Shown here piece by piece: positions 6,460 through 13,784 of a DNA stretch of 14,768 bases (position 1 is the stretch's first letter; every line of letters begins with the position of its first letter). Source of the stretch: CAYNND01 sp964528735 (lineage in GTDB: Bacteria > Patescibacteriota > Minisyncoccia > Phycocordibacterales > UBA2100); the NCBI GenBank assembly GCA_964528735.1, contig CAZGUV010000022.1, positions 1 through 14,768 of the forward strand. The letters run 5' to 3'. The notes beneath the pieces were generated by a model, which worked only from the letters and a program-made list of their open reading frames with translations, did not search any database and was not told where the DNA came from. Both the position numbers and the translations under genes were made by a program.

Positions 6460-8410
6460 CTACGAAAGGATGGCTTTGATTCTGCGTATTCCAGAAGCGA
6501 CGGCTTCCTCCTTTTGAATCTTAAATACTCCTCCCTTCTCAATTTCAGCGGTATTGCTGACGTGAGGACCTCCACAAAACTCAATCGAAAACGCATTATC
6601 AAATTGCGGATTCTCTGAAGTAGCACCGACAGGGCCGAGCGAATAAACCGACACCATGTCTGGATATTTTGCACCAAATTCATGCTCAGCATTGAGCTGT
6701 TCTGCTTGCTCTTTAGGCATCGTCGAGCGAATCATTGGGAGGTGTTCTTTGATTTTTTGATTTACAATCTCCTCCACCTTCTTCTTCTCCTCATCAGTCA
6801 TCTTTGCGGTATGCGAGAAGTCGATACGAAGTCGCTCACCGGTGATATTACTTCCTCGCTGCTTTACGTGAGGACCAAGTACAATCTGAAGCGCCTTAAG
6901 GAGCAAGTGATGCGCGGTGTGCAGGCGTGTCGTCGCTTCTGATTGGTCAGCAAGACCACCTTTGAACTTTTGTTCAGCGCCCATACGTGAAGCATCCTTG
7001 TGCGCTTCCATTTCTTTCTTATATCCATCCATATCGACGGTGTACCCACGCTCTTTTGCAAGCTCAAGGGTGAGCTCAACGGGAAATCCATTAAAAAAAC
7101 AGGGCAGATTTTCACCAGGCGCGANNNNNNNNNNCATACGTCGTGAAGAGTACAAACGCCTCTTTACCTGAGATGGTTGTCGTTGCTCGCTTCTCAAACT
7201 CCTTCATTCCTCGGGTGATTGTCTCGCGGAATCGCGCCTCCTCTTCCCCAACTGCTGATTCAATCATCGCTGCATGCTCTCCTACTTCTGGGAAGTGCTC
7301 TTTGTACATATCTACGACTGGTGCAACGAGCGACTTCAAGAGCCCTGCAGGCACACCCAACACGTCACAGTGACGCACCGAGCGGCGAATAAGCCGTCGC
7401 GCAAAATATCCTGCGTCGGTATTACCAGGCATCACCCCATCAGCAATCATCATGACCGCTCCACGCATGTGATCTGCAACGACACGAAAGCTCGGCTTCT
7501 TTGATTCATCTTCGTACGAACTGCCACTTGCTGACTCAAGCGCACGGATGATTGCAAGGAGTGAATCGTTTGCAAGAAATACGTCTGGATTGTTCTTTGA
7601 GGCTGCAGTGATTCGCTCAAGCCCACCACCAAAGTCTACGTTCTTTTGGGGCAAGTTTGGAAACTTTCCATCCTTCTTGATGAACTCCATGAACACGGAG
7701 TTGCCGATTTCCATGAATCGTCCACAATCACAGTTTGGGTGACATTCTGCTCCCCATTTTGTATCGTGCGGAAGCCCAAAGTCATAAAAGACTTCTGAGT
7801 CAGGTCCTCCTGGCTCTCCTTCAGGCATATTTGCAGGCACCCCAGCCCGAGACCACCAGTTCTTCTTTGCTTCATACGCAAAAATACGGTCAGTACCCAT
7901 GCCCACCTCATACCCTCGTTTTTCTGAGCCGATATCGCGAAATGTTGCATCAATTCCCTTTTCTTTGAAGAGTATCTTCCATGTTTCAACTGACTCATCA
8001 TCGCGGCCGATATTGAGCTCAGAAGCACCCTGAAAGACGGTGACGTAGAGCTTCTTCGGGTCGAGCCCCACCTCGTCAGTTAAGAAAGAGAAGAAAAACC
8101 TCAGCTGCTCTTTTTTGAAATAATCACCAAGCGACCAGTTTCCGAGCATTTCGAAAAAGGTGGTGTGACGGTTATCACCGATTTCTTCGATGTCTTCTGC
8201 ACGAAAGCACTTCTGGCTATTTACCAATCGCTTCCCTTTTGGGTGTGGCTCACCGAGTAGGTTTGTAATGAGCGGCTGCATCCCCGAGCCGGTAAAGAGC
8301 GTTGTAGGATCGTTTTTAGGAGTGATAGGAGCTGATGGTATTACGGCATGACCGTTCTTTTCTAGGTATGCTAAATACTTCGCACGGACCTCGTTTGGTG
8401 AGAATGACAT
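6460..8410 (-). CDS. alaS: Alanyl-tRNA synthetase without the C-Ala domain, interrupted by an assembly gap
   Basis: Charges tRNA-Ala and edits mischarged Ser/Gly. The first 425 codons hold the class II core (LFTGSGMQPL, CFRAEDIEEIG, RHTTFFEMLGNWSLGDYF, and DHMRGAVMMIADGVMPGNTDAGYFARRLIRR). After the gap comes the editing domain with HTAHH (HxxxH) and CGGPH (CxxxH), so all four zinc/editing residues are present. The protein stops at RRIKAILS, just where other AlaRS add a linker and the DHHA1/C-Ala domain. The length is about 635 residues against about 875. The two parts are in different frames across the 10-N gap, which is probably artificial. I start at MSFSPNEV because a TACACT box lies seven bases upstream; a longer reading to 8446 adds non-family residues. 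Confidence 0.93.
7125..7134. other. Assembly gap of 10 N inside alaS
   Basis: Ten N split alaS between ...FVLFTTY and GFPVELT..., which are adjacent in other AlaRS proteins. An extra 35 bases (7090-7124, with a run of seven T on the coding strand) lie between the N and the GFP codons. The gap probably joins two contigs imperfectly. Confidence 0.9.
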
Positions 8411-8417
8411 GCTGGAC

Positions 8418-8423
8418 AGTGTA
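8418..8423 (-). promoter_or_regulatory. -10 box of alaS
   Basis: TACACT on the minus strand, seven bases before the alaS ATG at 8410, in the 38 bases after the guaC stop. It predicts a leaderless alaS mRNA. No clear -35 or TG extension is seen. Confidence 0.45.
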
Positions 8424-8448
8424 CGGCAAAGCAGAGCGCTATGCAAAG

Positions 8449-9519
8449 CTAATTGCCAGTGTCGTAGTGCTCGTGGAGCGTATTGAGTTGCCTACTAACG
8501 AGGATAAATGTTGCGCGTTTTGGAAATTCTTTTATGCGTCGTGCACCTATGTATGTGCCAGTACTTCGAAGCGCACCAAACAAATCCTGGAGAAAAGTCT
8601 CAATATCTCCTTTATGAGGGATGAGTGTATACCTTCCCTCACTCGCACGGTGTGATTCTTTCTTACCATAAAACACCGAAAGCGCTTTGTTTGAAGATGA
8701 ACCGAAATATTCTTTGTATTTCTTACCGTCCTTCTCTACTGTCTCTCCACCACTCTGCTCATAGCCAGAAAAGAGCGTCCCAGACATGACAAAGTCGGCT
8801 CCACCACACCATGCCTTTGCAACACACGATGGATATTTGAGTCCACCATCGGCAATCACCAACCCGTGCCCTTGGTCGTTTGCGATACCATGCGCTGCAT
8901 CAGCGCACTCCATGACTGCTGAGAGTTGTGGGTAGCCAACGCCAGTCATGCGTCTCGTCGTACACGCAGAGCCAGGGCCAATCCCCACTTTTACAATGTC
9001 CGCTCCAGCCAAAACTATCTCTTCGGTCATCTCATTAGTGACTACATTGCCGGCAATAATAATATGATCAGGACACAGCGTTCGCACTTCGCGGATTGTA
9101 TCGAGAAATCGATTGAGATATCCATTAGGAACATCAATGCAGATAAACGAAAAGCATTTCAAGAGACCCGCCTTTTTCATTGCCTTGAGCTGTTTGATAT
9201 CTTCATCGCGGATACCTAATGTATAGGCAACATAATCAGGGTTTTTAAACGACTTAAAAAAGGTCGTGTACTCCTTAATCGTGTAGTACTTATGAAATGT
9301 AGTGAGTATTTTGTGTTTTGAGAGTACGCATGCAAGTTCAAAAGTCCCGCAGGTCGCCATGTTTGCAGTCATAATAGGCACCCCGGTCCATACTTTTTTT
9401 GAGTGATAGAACTTAAATGTTCGTGTGAGCTCAACATCTTTTCGCGACGTGAGTGTGCTCCGCTTCGGTCGAAGGAGCACATCCTCATAATCAAGCTTTG
9501 GTTCGGTATCAATACGCAT
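8449..9519 (-). CDS. guaC: GMP reductase
   Basis: Converts GMP to IMP and ammonia with NADPH, linking guanine to adenine nucleotide salvage. The N-terminus MRIDTEPKLDYEDVLLRPKRSTLTSR is close to E. coli GuaC, and at 356 residues the length is near the family norm (347). The catalytic loop VGIGPGSACTTRRMTGVGYPQLSA places cysteine at residue 186, as in E. coli GuaC. VIADGGLKYPSCVAKAW and the C-terminal GALRSTGTYIGARRIKEFPKRATF also match. The lack of CBS domains and the TTRRMTGVG loop favour GMP reductase over IMP dehydrogenase. Its promoter and hairpin leader lie upstream; alaS follows 38 bases downstream. Confidence 0.93.
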   Translation of the reverse strand: MRIDTEPKLDYEDVLLRPKRSTLTSRKDVELTRTFKFYHSKKVWTGVPIMTANMATCGTFELACVLSKHKILTTFHKYYTIKEYTTFFKSFKNPDYVAYTLGIRDEDIKQLKAMKKAGLLKCFSFICIDVPNGYLNRFLDTIREVRTLCPDHIIIAGNVVTNEMTEEIVLAGADIVKVGIGPGSACTTRRMTGVGYPQLSAVMECADAAHGIANDQGHGLVIADGGLKYPSCVAKAWCGGADFVMSGTLFSGYEQSGGETVEKDGKKYKEYFGSSSNKALSVFYGKKESHRASEGRYTLIPHKGDIETFLQDLFGALRSTGTYIGARRIKEFPKRATFILVSRQLNTLHEHYDTGN

Positions 9520-9527
9520 GAGTTGTG

Positions 9528-9562
9528 TGCATTAGCTGCTAATGCAACACATGAGGTGTTGC
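9528..9562 (-). promoter_or_regulatory. Structured 5' leader of guaC: two overlapping hairpins
   Basis: In the roughly 41-base leader, GCAACAC/GTGTTGC (9544-9562) forms a 7-pair stem with a 5-base loop. TGCATTAG/CTAATGCA (9528-9546) forms an 8-pair stem with a 3-base loop. They share the three bases 9544-9546, so both cannot form completely at once. It could stabilise the mRNA or be a small regulatory switch; it matches no riboswitch class I know. Confidence 0.5.
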
Positions 9563-9567
9563 AGTGA

Positions 9568-9576
9568 AGTATAGCA
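9568..9576 (-). promoter_or_regulatory. Extended -10 promoter of guaC
   Basis: The minus strand reads TGCTATACT, an extended -10 with start expected near 9561, just after the pepF stop (9583). The resulting leader is almost entirely taken up by the two hairpins. Confidence 0.6.
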
Positions 9577-9582
9577 TACTGT

Positions 9583-11349
9583 TTAGACCTTCATGAGCTT
9601 TTCAAGTGCACTAATATCCTCTTCGATTGCATCAAGGCCGCGGTCAAAAAATGCAGGCTTTGAGACATCTATCCCAATCTTTTTAAATATTTCTGCTGGG
9701 CGCTGACTGCTTCCCGCTTGCATAAATGTTTTTACAGCAGGGATGAAGCTCGAGTCTTCTTTTACTTTTGCATGGAGTGCCCGGGCAACCAGTGAACCAA
9801 ACGCGTATGAGTACAGATAATAGCGGAGTCTGAAATGTGAGATGTAGATAATGCGATACCCATCTTCAGGCTTCATGGTAACAGCACCTCCAAAGCATTT
9901 TTTGTTTTCTTCGACAAACATCTGACACATTTCATCAAACGGCACGAAACCGCGCTTATATACCTCAGTATAGAAGCGGTGCTCGATGTTGAAATCAGAA
10001 ATTGCGTGGAAGATGTTATTCATATCCTCGTACGCGACTTTCATTCTCAGTGCTATCTGCTCCTCTTTCGTGAGGGTTGGGATTATATGCTCAAAGTATA
10101 TCCGCTCCGCAAAGCGACTAGCGACTTCAGCTGTCGCTGTTGAATAGTCCTGGTAGAGGTGCTTTTGTGCTTCCTCAGCAAGCGACGAATGCACCAGGTG
10201 CCCCATCTCATGCGCAAGTGTAAATGCTGAGCGAATATCATCAACATGGTTCAATAAAATCATACCTGGATTACCATGTGTCTTTGACTGGAACGCGCCA
10301 CCACTCTTCCCAACTGCCGGAAATACATCCACGTGCCCCTGTGCAAACGCGCGGTCAAAAATGCGCACATAGTCAGCGTCAAACGCCTTAAACGCATCTC
10401 GCACGGTGTCATGCGACTCCTTAAACGTCATTTTTTTCTGCCCCGTTTTCATTGGAGCATTACAATCGTGCATCCTCATCTCATCGAGCTTCAGTATTCG
10501 CTTCTTCAGTGCAAAAAAGCGATGCGCAATATCGACTCGCCCATTGACGGCATCACGCAGGGCAAAGACCGTCTTCCCGTCCATTTCATGACTCAAAAGA
10601 GTCGCACTATACGGATGTTCATACTTTCTCAACTCATCGCTTATTTTTTTATTTGAATAGAACGCATTGAGCTCTGCTTCGCAGAAATCGTGAATTGTCT
10701 TGAGCTCGGTGTGAATCCCCTCCCAGAGCGCATCACGATCGGCTTTTTCGGTGAGCATTCCCATCTTTGGTATTGCTTCGTTAATTGGTATTTGTTCACC
10801 CTTATAGCTCACGACGCGCTTATTGAGAGCACGATCAACACCATCCACCCACATACCATCAACTTGACTCTTCAAGCTCAAAATACGCTCTTCTGCCTCA
10901 GTGAGTGTGTGTGCACCTGACTCATACACATTCTCCAGAAGGTGCTTGTAAAATGCGAGTTTTTTACTTTTGAGGTACTTCTTTTGAAGGGTTGAAGGAG
11001 TCTTAGAAAGTGCCACATCGAAAAAGAGAAGTTTGTTTCCTGCTCGTGTGAGGCGTTCCCCGACTTTCATTATCTGCGCAGAAACAGCTGCATCAGATGA
11101 GTTAAGTGCTTGACGTTAATGAAAGTAGACTAGCGGCTTTGCACCTGAGACTTTTTCGTATAGTGCAGAATATGCCGTGAGCGCCTGGAACATGCTCTGT
11201 TCAGTTTTAATAAATGGTTTGCCTCGAAATTTTTTTTCAAATGCTGTGCATGCACTTTCAATCGCTTTTATATCTTTTTCAATCTGAACACTTGTATCCT
11301 TTGAATAAAACTGAGTAAGGTCCCATGCAGTCTGTATTGATGGTGTCAT
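9583..11349 (-). pseudogene. pepF: Oligoendopeptidase F (M3 metallopeptidase) interrupted by one in-frame TAA
   Basis: Zinc peptidase that degrades short peptides in the cytoplasm. Read through as one frame it has 588 sense codons plus the TAA, about the usual PepF length. The start MTPSIQTAWDLTQFY and the middle ALYEKVSGAKPLVYFH are typical of the N-terminal domain. The catalytic site is TLAHEMGHLVHSSLA (HExxH at about residue 380) with the third zinc ligand in ATAEVASRFAE. HFRLRYYLYSYAFGSLVA lies near the end. A single TAA at codon 78 (11116-11118) separates FH from RQALNSSDAAV; both sides share a frame and both look like PepF. One base change from TAT or TAC (Tyr) would explain it. It is either a sequencing error, a recent pseudogene, or two pieces with re-initiation at ATG 11070. 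Confidence 0.85.
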
Positions 11350-11355
11350 AACTGC

Positions 11356-11364
11356 AGTGTAGCA
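11356..11364 (-). promoter_or_regulatory. Extended -10 promoter of pepF
   Basis: TGCTACACT on the minus strand, ending six bases before the ATG at 11349 (MTPSIQ). This favours that start over the ATG at 11373 and predicts a leaderless mRNA. Confidence 0.5.
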
Positions 11365-11387
11365 GAGTGACACCTATCATAAAAGAC

Positions 11388-11413
11388 GGCCATGTCGCTC
11401 GCGCGGCATGGCC
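11388..11413 (-). terminator. Rho-independent terminator of the 11420-11860 gene
   Basis: GGCCATG/CATGGCC plus a G-T pair and CGC/GCG makes an 11-pair stem with a 4-base loop. On the minus strand it is followed by GTCTTTTA. It lies seven bases past the gene's stop and just upstream of the pepF promoter. Confidence 0.7.
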
Positions 11414-11419
11414 ATTTCG

Positions 11420-11860
11420 TCATTGTGGTATCTCCGCACCGTCCCGTGCGAAAACCTGTGCCTCACCATTGACGAAGATGATGAAGCGTGACTGACCGAG
11501 ACGCTCGGCAACCGCTTGCGCTAAGTCGATGAGCATGTCCCTGACATCAGCACTCTGGGAATTGTTGTAGAGCGCAGGTGCCCCAGAGAAAACCACCGCA
11601 TCCTCAACCCCGCCAGCCCATTCGCCACCCGAAGGGTATGCGTATACGAGCGTTTGGATTGAGCATGTGCCAGTTAAAAATGGTTTACCTGCTCGCGAAC
11701 GAGTGAGCATCCACTCACACGTGCACGCAAGCATCTCCTCCATCGTATGCGTTTTCCCTGACGCACCGAATCCAGACACCAGACCGAACGAGGCCTGCGC
11801 CTGTGCATGAGGCCATGCATGAGTCATCGAGAACATGTCTATTACGGCAGCTTTCGCCAA
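11420..11860 (-). CDS. Hypothetical protein, unrecognised
   Basis: 146 residues from a TTG at 11860; ATG codons at 11836 (MFSMTHAW) or 11827 are alternative starts. No domain is recognised. GFGASGKTHT (30-39) resembles a P-loop superficially, but the surroundings do not look like an ATPase. The protein has no membrane segment or signal peptide. The C-terminal third (VRDMLIDLAQAVAERLGQSRFIIFVNGEAQVFAR) reads as a helix followed by strands, as in a small alpha/beta fold. Codon use is visibly richer in G and C than its neighbours and it is the only complete gene here ending in TGA, which hints at a different origin. It has its own terminator. A TTGACA at 11911-11916 (minus) could be a -35, but no good -10 follows. 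Confidence 0.6.
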   Translation of the reverse strand: MAKAAVIDMFSMTHAWPHAQAQASFGLVSGFGASGKTHTMEEMLACTCEWMLTRSRAGKPFLTGTCSIQTLVYAYPSGGEWAGGVEDAVVFSGAPALYNNSQSADVRDMLIDLAQAVAERLGQSRFIIFVNGEAQVFARDGAEIPQ

Positions 11861-11918
11861 CCGCTCCCTGTTATGACGACTGCGTGAACTCTCTACTAGC
11901 TAGAGCCATTTGTCAAAA

Positions 11919-11940
11919 AAAGAGCCCGTTCGGGCTCTTT
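11919..11940 (-). terminator. Rho-independent terminator of rplU
   Basis: AAAGAGCCC/GGGCTCTTT forms a perfect 9-pair stem with loop GTTC. On the minus strand it is followed by a further T run (TTTT) and begins two bases after the rplU stop codon. It is the strongest terminator in the window. Confidence 0.92.
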
Positions 11941-11942
11941 AC

Positions 11943-12281
11943 TTATGCTGAGATTTTCTGGATTTCGACTTTTACGAATGGCTGTCGATGACCGTTTTTC
12001 TTGAAATAGCGACTCTTTTGTCGGTAGCGCACAACCTCTACTTTCTTTGCGCGACCAACCTCTGTGACTTTTGCGGTGACCTTTGCCCCAGCGACAGTAG
12101 GCATACCTACTTTTGCAGAGCCATTGTCAACCAAAAGCACCTGATCAAAAGTGACTGAATCACCTTCTTTTACCCCATCAAGTTTCTCGATAGACACAGT
12201 GGTGCCCTCGTGTACAACGTACTGCTTTCCGCCGGTAGCGATAACTGCAAGTGCGCCTTCGTGTGTAGCTGTTTTTGCCAT
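11943..12281 (-). CDS. rplU: 50S ribosomal protein L21
   Basis: 112 residues, a 23S rRNA-binding protein of the large subunit. AVIATGGKQYVVHEGTTVSIEKLDGVKEGDSVTFDQVLLV and the basic tail VEVVRYRQKSRYFKKNGHRQPFVKVEIQKI are diagnostic. The first 10 or so residues (MAKTATHEGAL) are a short extension over the usual MYAVIxTGGKQY start. In most bacteria rpmA (L27) follows; here a strong terminator follows directly and rpmA is not in the window. A TAGTAT box sits ten bases before the ATG, as in rpsB. The malic enzyme gene ends 57 bases upstream without an obvious terminator, so read-through from it is possible. Confidence 0.96.
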   Translation of the reverse strand: MAKTATHEGALAVIATGGKQYVVHEGTTVSIEKLDGVKEGDSVTFDQVLLVDNGSAKVGMPTVAGAKVTAKVTEVGRAKKVEVVRYRQKSRYFKKNGHRQPFVKVEIQKISA

Positions 12282-12338
12282 AATGAGGGGAATACTAGCT
12301 GAAAGACGCTAAAAAAGCAAGAAAAGCTCCAAATATGA

Positions 12339-13502
12339 CTACTTGATAGCCCGCGCAACCGCTCGAACAACCGCTGTATCAAAGGTTTTTGGCAAAATGG
12401 CTTTCTTTGTTGGTTTTTTGACTAACCGTGCGATGGCTTCAGCACCCGCAACAAGCATAGCATCTGTGATAATCTTTACTTTGTTATCAAGCGCGCCTCG
12501 AAAGATTCCTGGAAATCCGAGTGAGTTGTTGATTTGGTTGGGAAAATCAGATCGACCTGTAGCGACGACCGCAGCGCCACCTCGAATTGCATCATCAGGA
12601 AAAATCTCTGGTACTGGATTTGCCAGCGCAAAGACAATTGGCTTCTTATTCATGAGCTGTATCATCTCTGCAGTTACGGTGTTTCCTTTTGAAACCCCAA
12701 TGAAGACGTCGGCACCGAGCAAGGCATCGAAGAGAGAGCCGACGACAAGATGCTTGTTTGTTTTTTCTGCTATCTCCTTTTTGTGTCCAGATAGTGAGAT
12801 GTCAGAGAGCGATATAATTCCCTTACTATCCACTACCAGTATATTGCTTATTCCATAGCCGAGGAGCATGTCTGTGATTGCACTCCCCGCTGCGCCAGCT
12901 CCAGCAATGACTACACGTACATCTGCTTTTTTCTTTTGCACAACTTTGAGCGCATTGATAAGACCGGCAAGTACGACCATCGCAGTGCCGTGCTGGTCAT
13001 CATGCATAACAGGTATATCAAGCTCCTTTTTGAGACGCGCTTCAATTTCAAAACAACGTGGCGCCGAAATATCTTCGAGATTTATACCAGAAAATGAGGG
13101 TGCAATTGCTTTTACTGCAGCAATAATCTCCTCCGCATCCTGAGTAGAGAGTACGATAGGTACCGCATCTATACCAGCAAGTGACTTAAAGAGAAATGAT
13201 TTTCCCTCCATCACGGGGAGTGCGCCCTCAGGACCTATATTTCCAAGTCCGAGGACCGCTGAACCGTCCGAAACAACCGCCACCGTATTCCCCCTCCATG
13301 TATATATATTAGTATCGCGTGGATTCTGTGCGACATGTGACGAGACAGCAGCAACGCCAGGAGTGTACGCGAGTCGCAACAGAGCTTCGGTGAGTTTTAC
13401 TTTCGGTGCGATTCCGATTTTACCACGGATTTTTTTATGAAGTGCGAGCGATTCTGCGCCAGCATCTTTTTGTTTTTTGGGTGTATGTTTTTTTCGAGGC
13501 AT
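12339..13502 (-). CDS. NAD(P)-dependent malic enzyme, short form
   Basis: Oxidatively decarboxylates malate to pyruvate and CO2 with reduction of NAD(P). 387 residues, close to the short bacterial malic enzymes and lacking the phosphotransacetylase-like half of E. coli MaeB. Catalytic Tyr is in YTPGV (46-50) and catalytic Lys in MEGKSF (98-103). Metal-binding acids are in LEDISAP (142-148) and HDDQHGT (167-173). The Rossmann loop is VVIAGAGAAGSA (197-208). FALANPVPEIFPDDA and QINNSLGFPGIFRGAL complete the family pattern. The N-terminus starts with a lysine-rich stretch (MPRKKHTPKKQK). The cofactor cannot be assigned. A TACACT box six bases before the ATG predicts a leaderless mRNA. Confidence 0.94.
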   Translation of the reverse strand: MPRKKHTPKKQKDAGAESLALHKKIRGKIGIAPKVKLTEALLRLAYTPGVAAVSSHVAQNPRDTNIYTWRGNTVAVVSDGSAVLGLGNIGPEGALPVMEGKSFLFKSLAGIDAVPIVLSTQDAEEIIAAVKAIAPSFSGINLEDISAPRCFEIEARLKKELDIPVMHDDQHGTAMVVLAGLINALKVVQKKKADVRVVIAGAGAAGSAITDMLLGYGISNILVVDSKGIISLSDISLSGHKKEIAEKTNKHLVVGSLFDALLGADVFIGVSKGNTVTAEMIQLMNKKPIVFALANPVPEIFPDDAIRGGAAVVATGRSDFPNQINNSLGFPGIFRGALDNKVKIITDAMLVAGAEAIARLVKKPTKKAILPKTFDTAVVRAVARAIK

Positions 13503-13508
13503 CTCCTG

Positions 13509-13537
13509 AGTGTAGTTTTTTTGGTAGCAAAAAACAA
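13509..13537 (-). promoter_or_regulatory. Promoter of the malic enzyme gene
   Basis: Minus strand: TTGTTT (13537-13532), 17-base spacer, TACACT (13514-13509), then six bases to the ATG at 13502. The -35 overlaps the T run of the preceding terminator, so the small-peptide unit and this gene are packed back to back. Confidence 0.5.
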
Positions 13538-13568
13538 GCCCCGGAACTTACTACAAGTCTACGGGGCT
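13537..13568 (-). terminator. Rho-independent terminator of the 30-residue peptide gene
   Basis: AGCCCCG/CGGGGCT is a 7-pair GC-rich stem. Its 18-base loop can fold again (ACTT/AAGT). On the minus strand TGTTTTTTG follows directly. It lies 20 bases beyond the peptide's stop codon. Confidence 0.85.
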
Positions 13569-13588
13569 GACGCGAACGCAACAGAACT

Positions 13589-13681
13589 CTACTGGACGAG
13601 AACCCATGTGACTATACCGAGAAGCGGTCCGGCGATGACTGCACCGACGATGACCATTGCATTCTGGTAGAAGTAGCCCAT
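13589..13681 (-). CDS. 30-residue single-helix membrane peptide, function unknown
   Basis: Encodes MGYFYQNAMVIVGAVIAG and then PLLGIVTWVLVQ. Residues 9-29 are one uninterrupted hydrophobic helix with glycines and a central proline, enough to span the membrane once. AGGAG lies seven bases before the ATG, and a near-consensus promoter and a strong terminator bracket the gene as a transcript of about 180 bases. It is not recognised. It could be a small membrane-complex subunit, a type I toxin-like peptide or a regulator. No antisense RNA is evident, so the toxin idea is speculation. A longer frame to 13936 exists, but its extra part crosses the promoter and the divergent gene. Alternatively the transcript is itself a small RNA. 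Confidence 0.65.
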   Translation of the reverse strand: MGYFYQNAMVIVGAVIAGPLLGIVTWVLVQ

Positions 13682-13718
13682 GTGACCTCTCCTGAGGCTG
13701 ACGCGCGCACAGAAGACT

Positions 13719-13746
13719 ATTATACCATATATTTTTAATTTATCAA
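13719..13746 (-). promoter_or_regulatory. Near-consensus promoter of the 30-residue peptide gene
   Basis: Minus strand: TTGATA (13746-13741), 16-base AT-rich spacer, TGG plus a perfect TATAAT (13724-13719). The start is expected near 13712, leaving a leader of about 30 bases with a good Shine-Dalgarno site. It is the best promoter match in the window. Confidence 0.8.
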
Positions 13747-13772
13747 TACCTCGCCCTGACGACTCCGTGGAG

Positions 13773-13778
13773 TACAAT
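13773..13778 (+). promoter_or_regulatory. -10 box of the phosphoribosyltransferase-like gene
   Basis: TACAAT six bases before the ATG at 13785, the same leaderless spacing as before pepF and malic enzyme. No -35 is recognisable. It lies back to back with the promoter of the peptide gene. Confidence 0.45.
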
Positions 13779-13784
13779 ACATAT

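Noticed and set aside
7090..7135. Mobile intron or intein in alaS
   Set aside because: Only 35 known bases are present beside the gap, with no intein or intron motif; assembly error is simpler, so it is kept only as a point to check.
9520..9562. Purine or guanidine riboswitch before guaC
   Set aside because: The leader is only about 41 bases and consists of two simple stems, with no aptamer core of a known class.
11440..11860. P-loop NTPase call from GASGKTHT in the 146-codon gene
   Set aside because: No hydrophobic strand before the loop in the right pattern, no Walker B, and the protein is too short for a usual P-loop domain.
12343..13143. Plus-strand open frames of 171 and 91 codons inside the malic enzyme gene
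   Set aside because: Low-complexity serine/alanine-rich translations antisense to a complete malic enzyme with all catalytic motifs.
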